Positions 10,901 through 17,706 of a stretch of DNA of 64,000 bases are shown in pieces. Within the stretch, counting starts at the first letter, position 1, and the number at the start of each line of letters is the position of its first letter. Under the pieces are notes generated by a model. The model ran no database searches. It had not been told where the DNA came from and saw only the letters and a list, made by a program, of their open reading frames with translations. The stretch comes from Streptomyces sp. CB02009 (GTDB taxonomy: Bacteria; Actinomycetota; Actinomycetes; Streptomycetales; Streptomycetaceae). The stretch is taken from assembly GCF_001905825.1 (NCBI RefSeq), contig NZ_LIVV01000012.1, positions 1-64,000 on the forward strand, read 5' to 3'. Both the position numbers and the translations under genes were made by a program.

Positions 10901-11174
10901 AGTAAGAGAGCGAGAGCGTCGGTTCCATGTCGGCCCGGCCATCGGGAACCTCGAGTGGCATCGAGGCCGTGAAGTCGCCCGACGGACTCACCTTCGATGT
11001 GATCGGGAGGTATCCGACCGAACTCGCCGCAGTCACCGGCGATGGGGGGACTGTCAGCGGAGTGGGTGGTGTCGGCGGCGTCGTTGCAGCTGACGCCTGC
11101 GGAATGAGGGTTGGCAGGGTCAAGGAGAGCATGACGGATCCCACCGTCGCTCTCGTCCAGAATCCAGGTCTCAT
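4995..11174 (-). CDS. Secreted RHS/SpvB polymorphic toxin-like protein (2059 aa)
   Basis: A giant exported protein. Residues 1-29 are a Sec signal peptide (cleavage after QASA). Next is a SpvB-like domain (DGRADMEPTLSLSYSS...GHGWSLSG), then FG-GAP/VCBS calcium-binding propeller repeats (DVNGDGLDD, DLDGDGRLDL, DFNGDGLVDW, DMNQDGRDD), then many YD/RHS repeats (YDSLHRASSV, YDALGR-like units). The RHS core lies about residues 1740-1810 (YDPFGARI...GRIYDSADKTFLTPDP...NPYSYVKNSPLNNTDPSG). After this shell signature comes a ~230-residue variable tail of unknown fold: a Gly-rich linker, a Cys cluster (GDCPGGCH, LCFGQCG) and an acidic helical end. In this family the tail is usually the toxin cargo. 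I chose ATG 11174 because AGAGAG precedes it and the signal peptide starts there. No immunity gene follows the 3' end. Confidence 0.88.
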   Translation of the reverse strand: MRPGFWTRATVGSVMLSLTLPTLIPQASAATTPPTPPTPLTVPPSPVTAASSVGYLPITSKVSPSGDFTASMPLEVPDGRADMEPTLSLSYSSSAKSSLVGHGWSLSGTSQITRCGSSKATDGQARGVTFGSADKFCLDGQRLVGTSGTYGADGSEYRTEKDTFTKVVSQNAAGANGKFVAYTKAGRVLEYSAVSAGRYVNRVSKSDGGTWTNSQVLAGSPNVLWVLTSEKDRSGNGITYEYQNLVDADGLEIAPHRIRYTSHGSEAAHRYVEFQLEARPDKQSSWKSGVPFKQTRRIKTIAMYAPNPSTTAKVWQYDLTYAPSGRTGKSLLTSVKQCAAAGGCKYSKNFGWNVDSASSPFTVRNVGTVPSTVSGNERYLHVMDVNGDGLDDAVYGAFSVPGKTFLGARDEDGNPVPLSRQWSNAWGAEAAGNQARPVDLSGDGKDEIWIPIKDTGTGKWRAQLRQWNETTHAFAGTGMSGSVECRAEANSVDCGEDTWVDLDGDGRLDLVYVEPIPSSSYARLKVRRNENGTLAAPETSNQQISQADTLTYAGDVFGDGRSKIMVHQDGATPDGGYAIGQSADGEVMGRSSSPNGAGHAFFTTPKTTGDFNGDGLVDWVYTDPVSTVTSLFWNTGLGAKRSVVETASTVLGVLDPYIVGSGDMNQDGRDDILLRGYTRGSDSAVGPSVAYSNGDGTFAEPLPMTPQSSAYDDLLGGPTRVGDFNGDGRKDFLYITEGNQMVELEQAALVTDRLTRITDQGAPNPQYSVYYSSQWNSDDSYPIGDNHSCAYPLRCIRTGMVVAKQVDSPQGTQHYAFMDPVSDLRGRGFLGFGKMRILDPARPSETILTFNNETRVTMPFPLLGERYPYAFTPAKVTVATPIMNSPVGTSKPATATARVQETTYTREVRGGYNYTTPVTSSSTKTWEESVNIDWGNWPFQKISGIATPTNPPSVVTGTYDYDTYGNQTYAKNATTDGVTQETTTTWDNRTADWLIGLRTGTTETRKEADPAIPAVTRNVTYTNDTLGRPEKTEVEKNATDTSLQSTVTTRYNAYGLPSSTTTSAPGVPSRTAHTEYEAGYPGAPDEHIFASQIWSEHALEQYRPSAWTAVHPASGQPVAIMDVNGVQTTTTYDGFGRPLAVARPGQRTVTHAYSGRPVTGGTNGLVATTTQGGQISTEVTDSDGYRVSATSQGFNGQVSTVDVAYDSLHRASSVTNPYRGSTPAGVTRYTYDSLDRLVETVLPNASTVSTTHTGLFATTTDRAGNVVEETRDKNGRLITSVNDPAGKNVSTQYKWGPFDTLLKVTDDAANVTTMGYDTLGRRTSLADPDSGTTEATFYGTGDLRRETHTATGEFSEITYDDLGRGITRTTNTGANSFVWDTSAHGVGQIAATTSADGIRTQYTYDAEGRQTGMEYIDGTASYASDRTFDPTTGKIATASYPSAPGRDRFTLRYDYNTIGYLTKVTDVTPNQPNQPYWQTTARTANDALDTAIMGTGTSGIVLDNTYDPTTGQLTDIDNVRADGPGTKLTDLHYDYYPTGMVKRQYDAVSNRNEMYTYDKLNRLTDWTLGDAGTISYGYDNIGNMTTVKKNGTVTETHGFGKADGSQPHTLTSVTPAGQSARQATVDAKGRQTEGSGRQTTYTPFNLPKTVTKAGKTTTYSYDAFGSRVKESSPDGTTFTVPGLYEKRTAGSSTKHVFHVKGSDGLIGQAVFDGTSTTMQYHITDAIGSVKTTAIGQGQQQYFYDPFGARINADRAPYTGTTGDLTRGFTGHEHDDDLGTINMKGRIYDSADKTFLTPDPIVSSPGSSQSWNPYSYVKNSPLNNTDPSGFMFCVKITTNGEGGNITCYPEEGDPLNDPGTSMEHWLTSMGYGTGTGNGSGSGGGWGGNDGSPAAGGYSGSNGYKAPNGDCPGGCHTPNRSDLAPPDQINDPIGEILDEVTDMLVQEFADTVVGILCFGQCGTANAPTSSTTQTFNSPSDAQVLAGAVKAGIEVIGLPGPVENALDAIPGSDMVADDLVESAIDTITETLDPTSDYSFPEQSVEENVMERYSVPQNGPNDD

Positions 11175-11339
11175 GTGGATCTCTCTTGTGTTGACTTGAT
11201 GTGCTCTCGGACGCAAGGACGCAGAGTAGAGAGAGTCCACGCGGTCGTTGAGCGGCGGTAGAGCAGTTGCTGCTCTTGCTCTTCCCCGACCATGGCCGGG
11301 GAAGAGGCTTCTCACGAGCCTCGTCCACGAGGCCCACGC

Positions 11340-11756
11340 CTACTTGGGGCAGTCCTGCGCTTCAGAGGCCATCAGCGCGGATCCAGCCGTGCGAAGGGAA
11401 TCCGACTGCATGGTCTCGACCTGCGCCGTCGTGAGACGTGCGGTGTCGTAGTTCGCCTGCGCCAGGTTCCGCACTGCGGCCGTGACACCGTCTTTGTAGT
11501 CCTCGGCGGTGTCGGAGAGGCCGTTGGGCGCTTCGCTCGCCACCACGTCCGCGTGGCGCTGCAGCGATTCGTAGTACTCCCGCCCTGCGTCTGCGGGTGC
11601 GGGTTTCAGGAGCTCGTGCAGGTGCGTGCAGTACGCCTCGCTCGCAACGTTCTCGCTCTCCTCGCGCACGAGCTGGACCATGACGATGCCTCCGATCGCC
11701 ATGACGATCAGCAGGACAGCCGCCGATATCTTCCCCCCGGGAACTGTTATGGCCAC
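11340..11756 (-). CDS. Small signal-anchored protein upstream of the RHS gene
   Basis: A 138-residue protein with one N-terminal membrane segment (about residues 10-30, ISAAVLLIVMAIGGIVMVQLV) and a predicted extracytoplasmic helical domain with two cysteines (AYCTHLHELL and the C-terminal QDCPK) that could form a disulfide. Family not recognised. I prefer the GTG at 11756, since AAGGAG lies 5 bases upstream; the GTG at 11762 overlaps that site. It is 165 bp upstream of the RHS start on the same strand, so cotranscription is plausible. It might be a tether, chaperone or immunity partner, but this rests on position only. Confidence 0.6.
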   Translation of the reverse strand: MAITVPGGKISAAVLLIVMAIGGIVMVQLVREESENVASEAYCTHLHELLKPAPADAGREYYESLQRHADVVASEAPNGLSDTAEDYKDGVTAAVRNLAQANYDTARLTTAQVETMQSDSLRTAGSALMASEAQDCPK

Positions 11757-11762
11757 GGGCAC

Positions 11763-12078
11763 TCCTTGGGCTCACCCTCGCACCTTGAAAGGCGTGTAGC
11801 TGGAACGACGCCTGATCAGAGCTTCCCGGCGCCGCAGTGGCGTCGGCAGAGCATCAGGTACTCAACACGCTCCCGGAGCGATGTGCAGTTCTGGCGGTCT
11901 GGTCGGACGGCTACGGCCAGATGTTCCAGGTGCACGTCGAAGCCCGGGCATCGGCCGGGTGAGTACACCGACGCGGGTGCCTGGGACTAAAAGGGCGTTT
12001 GTCCTGGTCAGGGCGTTTGATAACTGGCGCGATGTTGGCCGCTTGGGGTCGCCAGTGCTGGCGTGTGAGGGTCCGCCT
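11763..12078. other. Gene-free stretch
   Basis: No convincing gene. This 316-bp stretch separates the promoter side of the minus-strand RHS operon from the plus-strand zinc-ribbon pseudogene. No strong hairpin or repeat was found. Confidence 0.4.
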
Positions 12079-12477
12079 GTGGAGTGTGATGTGTGCGGGC
12101 GGTCGATGTGGCGGTGGCCGGTGCCGCCGACGGTCTGGGAAGAAGAGATCTGGTCCTGCTTGTAGTGCCATGCGGCCACCCATGTGGGCGGCGAGTGGTT
12201 CGAGATTTCGCGACCGCCGTATCTGCCCCTGAGGATGCGTTGGGAGAAGGCCGCCGCGGACGGCCTTGCCCCTGGTGTCTCCCACGCGTTCGGCATCTTC
12301 GACAAGACGCTGTGCGGCATCCAGGAAGCCGGCATGTCACCGTCCGACTACTCGTGGCTGCCGGAACGGGAAGACGCCTGCGGCGCCTGTCGGGAAGCGG
12401 CGAGTCTCATCGATAGCCGCTGGCCGCGGTCGATGAGGAGTGAGGATGCGCGGGTCAGCGTGGCCCGGCGGCTATGA
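12079..12477 (+). pseudogene. Zinc-ribbon protein gene interrupted by an amber codon
   Basis: One reading frame encodes a small protein of Streptomyces type: CDVCGRSMWRWP, then WSCL, a TAG stop at 12163-12165, then CHAATHVGGEWFEISRPPYL continuing to a normal stop at 12477 (DACGACREAASLIDSRWP). The TAG sits inside the second Cys-x-x-Cys pair (C-L-stop-C), so both halves belong to one zinc-binding protein. A CAG-to-TAG change is the simplest cause. The chosen start is GTG 12079, with GAGG 8 bases before it; it is not certain. A downstream restart at GTG 12184 would give 97 residues without the first zinc site. The gene ends against the IS5-type transposase gene. Confidence 0.6.
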
Positions 12478-13313
12478 GTCCTTCCAGTTCGGAGTCGACT
12501 CTCGGGTGAGCCTGCGGCTCATCAGGTCGATCATCGCGAGGTGGATCATCGCTTCGGAGCGATGGGGGTGGGTTCGTAGTCGCGGGTGAGGCGGCGGTGG
12601 TGCATGAGCCATCCGAAGGTCCGCTCGACGACCCAGCGTCGCGGCATCACCTTGAAGCCCTTGTGAGCGGGGTCGCGGCGGGTGACTTCGACGTCGATGC
12701 CGAGGCGGGCGCCGTGGTCGACGACCTTGGTGCGGTAGCCCGTGTCGGCCCACGCCTTCGTGACACGCGGATGGTCTGCGGCGATGCTCGAGAGAACCTG
12801 AATGCCGCCGGCGTTGTCGGAAACGTTGGCGGCTGTGACCAGCACGGCCAGGAGGAGGCCGAGCGTATCGACGCCGATGTGCCGTTTGCGGCCCGCGATC
12901 TTCTTGCCCGCGTCGATGCCCTGGCCAGCCGCAGGCACATTGGCCGAGGTCTTGATGCTCTGGGCGTCCAGGACGCAGGCGCTGGGTTCGGCGTCGCGGC
13001 CTTCGGCCTCCCGGACCAGGCGTCGCAGGAGACCGTTGAGCTGGCCGAAGACCTCGCCCTTCTGCCAGGCGGCGAAGTTCCCGTAAACCGTCTCCCATGG
13101 AGGAGAGTCGTGCGGCAGGTACCGCCACGGGATCCCGGTCCGGTCGACATAGAGGATGGCGTCCATGATCCGGCGCAGATCGTGCTCGGGCGGTCGGCCG
13201 ATGTCCAGGCCCTTTCCTCTTCGCTCGGCCCGCCAGGCCGTCAGAGTTGGTTCCAGCAGGTCCCAACGGGCATCGGACAGGTCACTCGGATACGGCCGCT
13301 GTCTGCGAGGCAT
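12472..13313 (-). pseudogene. IS5-family transposase, frameshifted near its C-terminus
   Basis: A DDE transposase of the IS5 family (IS427-like group). It has the N-terminal PYPSDLSDARWDLLEPTL domain, DAQSIKTS with the first catalytic Asp, DTGYR around the second Asp, and RRWVVERTFGWLMHHRRLTRDYE with the catalytic Glu. ATG 13313 is chosen by alignment with the second copy at 13774. The frame breaks near 12560: the reading ends in PTPIAPKR-stop, while HRSEAMIHLAMIDLMSRRLT continues in another frame to 12472. The second copy has this segment in frame (TRSEALIHIAMTSLMTRRLT). A one-base deletion in a C-rich run, or frameshifting, explains it. The element ends could not be resolved. Confidence 0.75.
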
Positions 13314-13539
13314 GTTTCGGTAGTACCGATGGCCGCCGTCCCGCCACAGGGCGCAAACCGGCGTGACCGGGGGCGTGTTGGGATCAGACAGGAGTGAAGA
13401 GCCCAAAACGGGCCCTTGAAGGCCGTCATCCGCCTCACCTGTCACAAGACAGGTCTACTGCCCCAGCCGGCCCGAAGCGGTCCGCTACCTAAAGTGCGAT
13501 GAAGCGCCCCTGTTGGGATAAAACGCTCACGCTCTTTAA

Positions 13540-13551
13540 GAGGTTGTTTTC
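13540..13551 (+). repeat. Left terminal inverted repeat of the IS5-family element
   Basis: GAGGTTGTTTTC, preceded by TAA. It pairs with the right end at 14654-14665 with one mismatch. Confidence 0.7.
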
Positions 13552-13684
13552 ACCCGCAATGCCTGCTTATCAGCCAGTTCTTGAGGTGTTGGACGGTGGT
13601 GCGGGTGAGGCCGTGGAAATCGTCGGTATCTGCGGGGCTGGTGGGGTTGCGGGTGGGGCGGAAGACGACGTAATCCTGTTTCAT
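13550..13684 (-). CDS. Possible 44-aa passenger ORF inside the IS
   Basis: An ATG frame on the minus strand gives MKQDYVVFRPTRNPTSP followed by DTDDFHGLTRTTVQHLKNWL, with more protein-like composition than surrounding shadow frames. It runs into the left terminal repeat and ends at 13550. It may be a small accessory protein of this IS, or the 3' end of a gene from an earlier insertion. No homologue recognised. Confidence 0.3.
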   Translation of the reverse strand: MKQDYVVFRPTRNPTSPADTDDFHGLTRTTVQHLKNWLISRHCG

Positions 13685-13773
13685 CCCAGGGTGCCCAGCC
13701 TTCGTAGTCGTGTGCTTCCACTGCCGCTGCCGTGCGCCTGGGCACATTCGGCTCGTGGCGGTACGCCGGAAGC

Positions 13774-14637
13774 ATGCCGAAGCGATGTCCGTATCCGAGT
13801 GACCTGTCCGATGCCCGCTGGGAGTTGATCGAGCCGGTCCTCGCTGCCTGGCGGCTCGAGCGCCGCAGCAAGGCCCTGCACTTCGGCCGGCCACCCGAAC
13901 ATGACCTGCGCGACATCATGGACGCGATCTTGTACGTGGACCGCACCGGGGTCCAGTGGCGCTATCTCCCGCATGACTTCCCGCACTGGAACACGGTCTA
14001 CGGCTACGTCGCCAAATGGGCCGACGAGGGCGTGTTTGCCCAGCTCAACGGCTTACTGCGGCAGCTGCTGAGGGAGAAAGAAGGCAGGGACGGTGAACCA
14101 TCGGCGTGTGTGATCGACGCCCAGAGCGTCAAGACCTCCACCAGCGTTCCGGCCTCGAGCCAGGGCATCGATGCCGGCAAGAAGATCGTCGGCAGGAAGC
14201 GGAGCATCGTCACCGACACGCTCGGCCTCCTCCTCGCTGTTGTGGTGACTGCGGCCAGCGTGCAGGACTCCGTCGCCGGCACCCACCTCCTGGACCAGGT
14301 CGCTGCCGACCACCCGGGCATCCGCAAGGTCTGGGTCGACGGCGGTTACCGCCAGCACCTCGTCGAGCACGCCGCGACCCTCGGCATCGACATGGAGATC
14401 ACCGCCCGCAAGTCCGGGACCAGGGGCTTCACCCCGATCCCGAAACGATGGGCGGTGGAACGGACCTACGGCTGGCTCATGCTGAACCGCCGCCTGGCCC
14501 GCGACTACGAAGCCCTGCCCACCCGCTCCGAAGCCCTGATCCACATCGCCATGACCAGCCTCATGACCCGCCGCCTCACCAGTGAGAACACCATCTCCTG
14601 GCGCGACCCGAAGAAAGTCACAGAGCATCCCATCTAG
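13774..14637 (+). CDS. IS5-family transposase (287 aa)
   Basis: Full-length DDE transposase. The N-terminal domain is PYPSDLSDARWELIEPVLAAW; DAQSVKTSTSVPASSQG holds the first Asp, WVDGGYR the second, and ERTYGWLMLNRRLARDYE the Glu, with a helical C-terminus (SEALIHIAMTSLMTRRLT). ATG 13774 gives the conserved MPKRCPYPSDLSD start. The coding sequence includes a TTA leucine codon (in NGLL, around 14050), rare in Streptomyces and read by the bldA tRNA. It is paralogous to the frameshifted copy at 12472-13313 but differs at many positions, so the two arrived separately. Confidence 0.9.
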   Translation: MPKRCPYPSDLSDARWELIEPVLAAWRLERRSKALHFGRPPEHDLRDIMDAILYVDRTGVQWRYLPHDFPHWNTVYGYVAKWADEGVFAQLNGLLRQLLREKEGRDGEPSACVIDAQSVKTSTSVPASSQGIDAGKKIVGRKRSIVTDTLGLLLAVVVTAASVQDSVAGTHLLDQVAADHPGIRKVWVDGGYRQHLVEHAATLGIDMEITARKSGTRGFTPIPKRWAVERTYGWLMLNRRLARDYEALPTRSEALIHIAMTSLMTRRLTSENTISWRDPKKVTEHPI

Positions 14638-14653
14638 GGATGAAACATTGGAC

Positions 14654-14665
14654 GAAAACGACCTC
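14654..14665 (-). repeat. Right terminal inverted repeat of the IS5-family element
   Basis: On the minus strand this reads GAGGTCGTTTTC and matches the left end at 11 of 12 positions. It is followed by TAA on the plus strand. Confidence 0.7.
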
Positions 14666-14706
14666 TAAGGTGACGGGCAACTGCAGGGCATGGGAGTCTC
14701 GGTCGT

Positions 14707-15300
14707 CTACAAGGTGCTCAGGATCGCTTGTCGGACGGCGCGGAGCAGTCGTGCGGGATCGGGTTGACGAGCGGCCAGGCCGAGGCCGGCACAGAGAATG
14801 CGTAGGGCCAGGTCGCGGGTCACGGTCTCGTGCTCTGTCTGCGCTGAGACGCACGCGGGGAAGCCTCGGACGACAGCCTGGAGCAGTGGGTCGGACTCGT
14901 TCTGTGCGGTCCCTGTGAGCACAGCCGGAACAGCGGGGTGGTTCCGGGTCAAGAGCATCACGTGCTCAATAAGACGGTCGAGCATGCCTTCGGGCGTCAG
15001 AGGGCCTGGCTCCGTCCTGATCCGAGACGCTAGACCCATCGTGTGCTGGAGCTGAGCGGCGAGACGCCGCGACACCTCCTCGACGACGGCCTCCTTTGAA
15101 GGAAAGTACTGGTAGAGACTTCCCGGGGAGATGCCAGCGCGACGCGCGATGGCGTTCATACTGAGGGGCTGCACCCCGAGCTCAGCCATGAGGTGCTCTG
15201 CCGCATCCAGGATCTGGCCGATCCGACGCTCGCCTCTGGCCTGGCGCTTGCGCTGTCCATGGGCGGGCTCGTCGGCTGCTGTTCCGTCAGACCGGGGCAT
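14707..15300 (-). CDS. TetR-family transcriptional regulator
   Basis: A 197-residue regulator. The N-terminal helix-turn-helix covers about residues 25-70 (RRIGQILDAAEHLMAELGVQPLSMNAIARRAGISPGSLYQYFPSKEAVV), followed by an all-helical ligand/dimer domain. ATG 15300 starts MPRSDGTAADEPAHG; the longer upstream frame is not protein-like. It is transcribed away from the P450 gene across a 454-bp gap, the usual arrangement for a local repressor. It lies 41 bp beyond the right end of the IS, so its 3' flank was disturbed by the insertion. Confidence 0.85.
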   Translation of the reverse strand: MPRSDGTAADEPAHGQRKRQARGERRIGQILDAAEHLMAELGVQPLSMNAIARRAGISPGSLYQYFPSKEAVVEEVSRRLAAQLQHTMGLASRIRTEPGPLTPEGMLDRLIEHVMLLTRNHPAVPAVLTGTAQNESDPLLQAVVRGFPACVSAQTEHETVTRDLALRILCAGLGLAARQPDPARLLRAVRQAILSTL

Positions 15301-15754
15301 GTCGATCCGCCGCCTGTTTCCGTAGAAGAAGATCAAGCGACCAGTGCGCCCGGAGAAAAGTACTGCGGGCAGCCACAGGATCGCTGAGCATTCCCTACTC
15401 CATCCAGATACTTCTCCCTGCACCTGAGGGCGCTGCCCCGGCTCCGGAACGCAACACGGCCCGGCGCGCCGACAACGGGGAGAGGGGGCGGTACGTATGT
15501 GTTGGCCAGGCCTAACGAACAGGCCACCCCAGGTAAGGTTTCAGTCATCTGGAGTACTTCTCGCGGCTTCGCGGTGAGCAATGACCACTCACCGGGGTGG
15601 CTCTCCTCACACCATGCCGGATCGACCTGTCATGATCCACGCACCCCTTGACGCCCCGTAGAGCAGCACACGCCCGGGGCGGGCGGCTCAGAATCTGGGC
15701 ACTCCTGTCCTGGCCGGCCGAGCTGGCCCATCTTCTCCAAGAGGAACTCGTTCG
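15301..15754. promoter_or_regulatory. Divergent intergenic region between TetR and P450 genes
   Basis: 454 bp with no gene. It should contain both promoters and a TetR operator. I could not identify a convincing operator palindrome or -10/-35 pair. Confidence 0.35.
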
Positions 15755-17119
15755 GTGACGCGACTCGAGATGCTGCCCGTCCAACCGCTGCTCACCCGGG
15801 ACTACGAGATTCGACGGACGCGCATCCATGAAGAACTGCGCAATCGCTATGGTCCGGTGGCACCGGTAGATCTGCTCGGCACGCCTGTTTGGCTGGTCCT
15901 CGGTTTCGAGGAGTCACTCACGGTTCTCCGTGACGACGGCCAGTGGAAGAAGAGCCTGAACTACTGGCTGTCCTACATGGAGGGCAGGATCCCTGCGGAC
16001 TGGCCCCTCTTGCCCGCACTCGAGTGCGACATGATGATCTTCTTCGACGATACGCGGCACCGGAAGGCGCGGGCAGCGTTCGAGTCCGCGGTCAGACCGT
16101 TCCAAGACCTCTCTCTGCCTCACGCCCGGCAGCTCAGGAGCATGATCACGAAGTACGCGGATGAGCTCATCACGCTGTTGTCCGCGGATGGCGGCCGAAG
16201 CGGGACCGCCGACTTGTGCGGGCAGTACACCCGGCCTCTGCCGCTGATGGTCACCACGCGCCTCCTTGGATTCTCGGACTCCTTGGGAGACCAGGTGACC
16301 ATGGACGTCTGGAGGGTCCTCGACGCGGGGCCGGACGCGCCTGCCTCGCTCGAGAGGCTGATGGCCGCATTGCACGGGTTGGTCCTGGCGAAGCAGGCTT
16401 CACCCGGCGACGACATCCCGTCGTACATGCTCGCCTCGGATCCGTCCGCAAGCACCGAGGAACTGGCCTGGGCGCTGTACCTGGTGCTGTGTACCTCGAC
16501 GGACATGGTGGGGGCCCTGCTGAGCAACACCATCGTGGAGATCCTTGTGGGAAGCACCGGAGCGCGAGCCAGTCTGTCGGCCGGGATGGTCGGCGAGGCA
16601 GTGAACCGTGCAGCGCTCGCCAATCCGCCCCTGCACAACTTCACGTTCCGCTTTCCTGTCGCCCCCACCCGTCTCGGTCGATTCGTCATCGCCGCGGGGG
16701 ATCCCGTCATGGTTTCGCCGGCAGCAGCCCACGCCGACCCGCTGTTCGGTCAAGCCGAAGCCGCCGAGGCGATCGTCAGCTCCCGTGCCCACCTGGCCTG
16801 GGGTGCAGGACCCCACCAGTGTCCCAGCCGGGACCTGGCCAGCAGTATCGTGGCGATCGGCGTACAGCGTCTGTTTAAGCGTTTCACCGACGTCCAGCTC
16901 ATGCTGCCCAGCGATCAACTCCCCTGGCGCATCTCACCGCTGGTGAGCGGACTTCGGTCGCTTCCAGTGCGGTACATCCTGTCGGACGTACCGGCGCAGA
17001 ACGTTCCGTCCGCGCCGATGGCACCGGAGACACCGGGCGCCGCATCCCGCACTCCTTCGGAACCGGCGCGCTCGGCGTTCCGGCGGATGCTGGCAAGCCT
17101 CCGCCGTCGACCTGACTGA
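15755..17119 (+). CDS. Atypical cytochrome P450, CYP157/conservon-like
   Basis: A 454-residue P450-fold protein. The heme loop is AWGAGPHQCPSRDLA with Cys356 as the expected thiolate ligand. The N-terminal part (LRDDGQWKKSLNYW...GRIPADWPLLPAL) resembles the CYP157 proteins encoded in Streptomyces conservons. The usual ExxR of helix K is not seen: the equivalent stretch reads GEAVNRAALANPPLHNFTFRFP. The I-helix (LVLCTSTDMVGALLSNT) also lacks the normal acid-threonine pair, which suggests altered or absent monooxygenase activity, as known for CYP157. The last ~50 residues are a Pro/Ser-rich extension. None of the conservon genes cvnA-D is adjacent. Confidence 0.8.
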   Translation: MTRLEMLPVQPLLTRDYEIRRTRIHEELRNRYGPVAPVDLLGTPVWLVLGFEESLTVLRDDGQWKKSLNYWLSYMEGRIPADWPLLPALECDMMIFFDDTRHRKARAAFESAVRPFQDLSLPHARQLRSMITKYADELITLLSADGGRSGTADLCGQYTRPLPLMVTTRLLGFSDSLGDQVTMDVWRVLDAGPDAPASLERLMAALHGLVLAKQASPGDDIPSYMLASDPSASTEELAWALYLVLCTSTDMVGALLSNTIVEILVGSTGARASLSAGMVGEAVNRAALANPPLHNFTFRFPVAPTRLGRFVIAAGDPVMVSPAAAHADPLFGQAEAAEAIVSSRAHLAWGAGPHQCPSRDLASSIVAIGVQRLFKRFTDVQLMLPSDQLPWRISPLVSGLRSLPVRYILSDVPAQNVPSAPMAPETPGAASRTPSEPARSAFRRMLASLRRRPD

Positions 17120-17229
17120 TGGTGGAGCTGTCCGGTTGCGTTGGGGATGTGCGGAGGCTGCGCCCTGCACCGATACACACCGGCGGGGTCCTATCATCTG
17201 CTCAGAATTCTCTTAGATCAGGGGTTGAC

Positions 17230-17619
17230 ATGTTCTTGGGCCTTCGGACGGTGATGTATCCCGCGCCCAACCTCGCTGCCGAGAAAGCATGGTGGGAGTC
17301 CGCCCTCGGAATCGAGCCTTACTTCGACGAGCCGTTCTACGTCGGCTTCAACGTCGGCGGTTACGAGTTGGCCCTCGACCCGCACGCCGATCCTGCCGAG
17401 GGACCCATGACCTACTGGGGCGTTCCAGATGTCGACAAGGCGGTGACGATGCTGATCCAAGCCGGTGCGACCGCGCGTGGGACAGTCCAGGAGGTGGGCG
17501 GGTCGATCCGCGTCGCATCCGTTGTCTCCCCTTCCGGATCGGTCATCGGATTGATCGAGAACCCGCACTTCGCGCTCCCTGACCCTCCACCGCACGTCGG
17601 CGAAGGGCCGGGCCGCTAG
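17230..17619 (+). CDS. VOC/glyoxalase-fold protein (129 aa)
   Basis: A single VOC domain: GLRTVMYPAPNLAAEKAWWESALG forms the first beta-alpha-beta unit, and MTYWGVPDVDKAVTMLIQAGA with GSVIGLIENPHF the second. ATG 17230 is chosen because the longer frame has no homology. Metal ligands are not obvious, since the first strand lacks the usual His, so it may bind a ligand rather than catalyse. It stands 110 bp after the P450 and could share its transcript. Confidence 0.75.
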   Translation: MFLGLRTVMYPAPNLAAEKAWWESALGIEPYFDEPFYVGFNVGGYELALDPHADPAEGPMTYWGVPDVDKAVTMLIQAGATARGTVQEVGGSIRVASVVSPSGSVIGLIENPHFALPDPPPHVGEGPGR

Positions 17620-17706
17620 TGATCCGCAGTCTCCGGGCCTTCTGGCCGGTGGTGTTGCAGTCACCCGCCCAGGTCCGTGTCCTCGGGATCTCGTAGGCTC
17701 CCGGCC

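Larger units (their letters stand above)
13540..14665 (+). mobile_element. IS5-family insertion sequence (1126 bp) with TIRs and TAA duplication
   Basis: The ends are imperfect inverted repeats: GAGGTTGTTTTC at 13540-13551, and the complement of GAGGTCGTTTTC at 14654-14665 (11 of 12 bases match). Both ends are flanked by TAA (13537-13539 and 14666-14668), fitting the 2-4 bp target duplication of the IS427 group. The element encodes one full-length transposase (13774-14637) and, near the left end, a short opposite-strand frame. It lies beside a diverged, frameshifted relative on the other strand. Confidence 0.75.

Noticed and set aside
12015..12026. TTTGATAACTGG as another parS copy
   Set aside because: It matches only one half (GATAAC) and has no palindromic partner.
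12460..12500. Left terminal inverted repeat of the frameshifted IS5 element
   Set aside because: I compared this stretch with 13370-13450 in both orientations and found no convincing complementary ends.
15755..17119. Complete conservon (cvnA-E) locus around the P450
   Set aside because: No sensor kinase, roadblock, DUF742 or small GTPase gene is present on either side; only the P450-like member is found.
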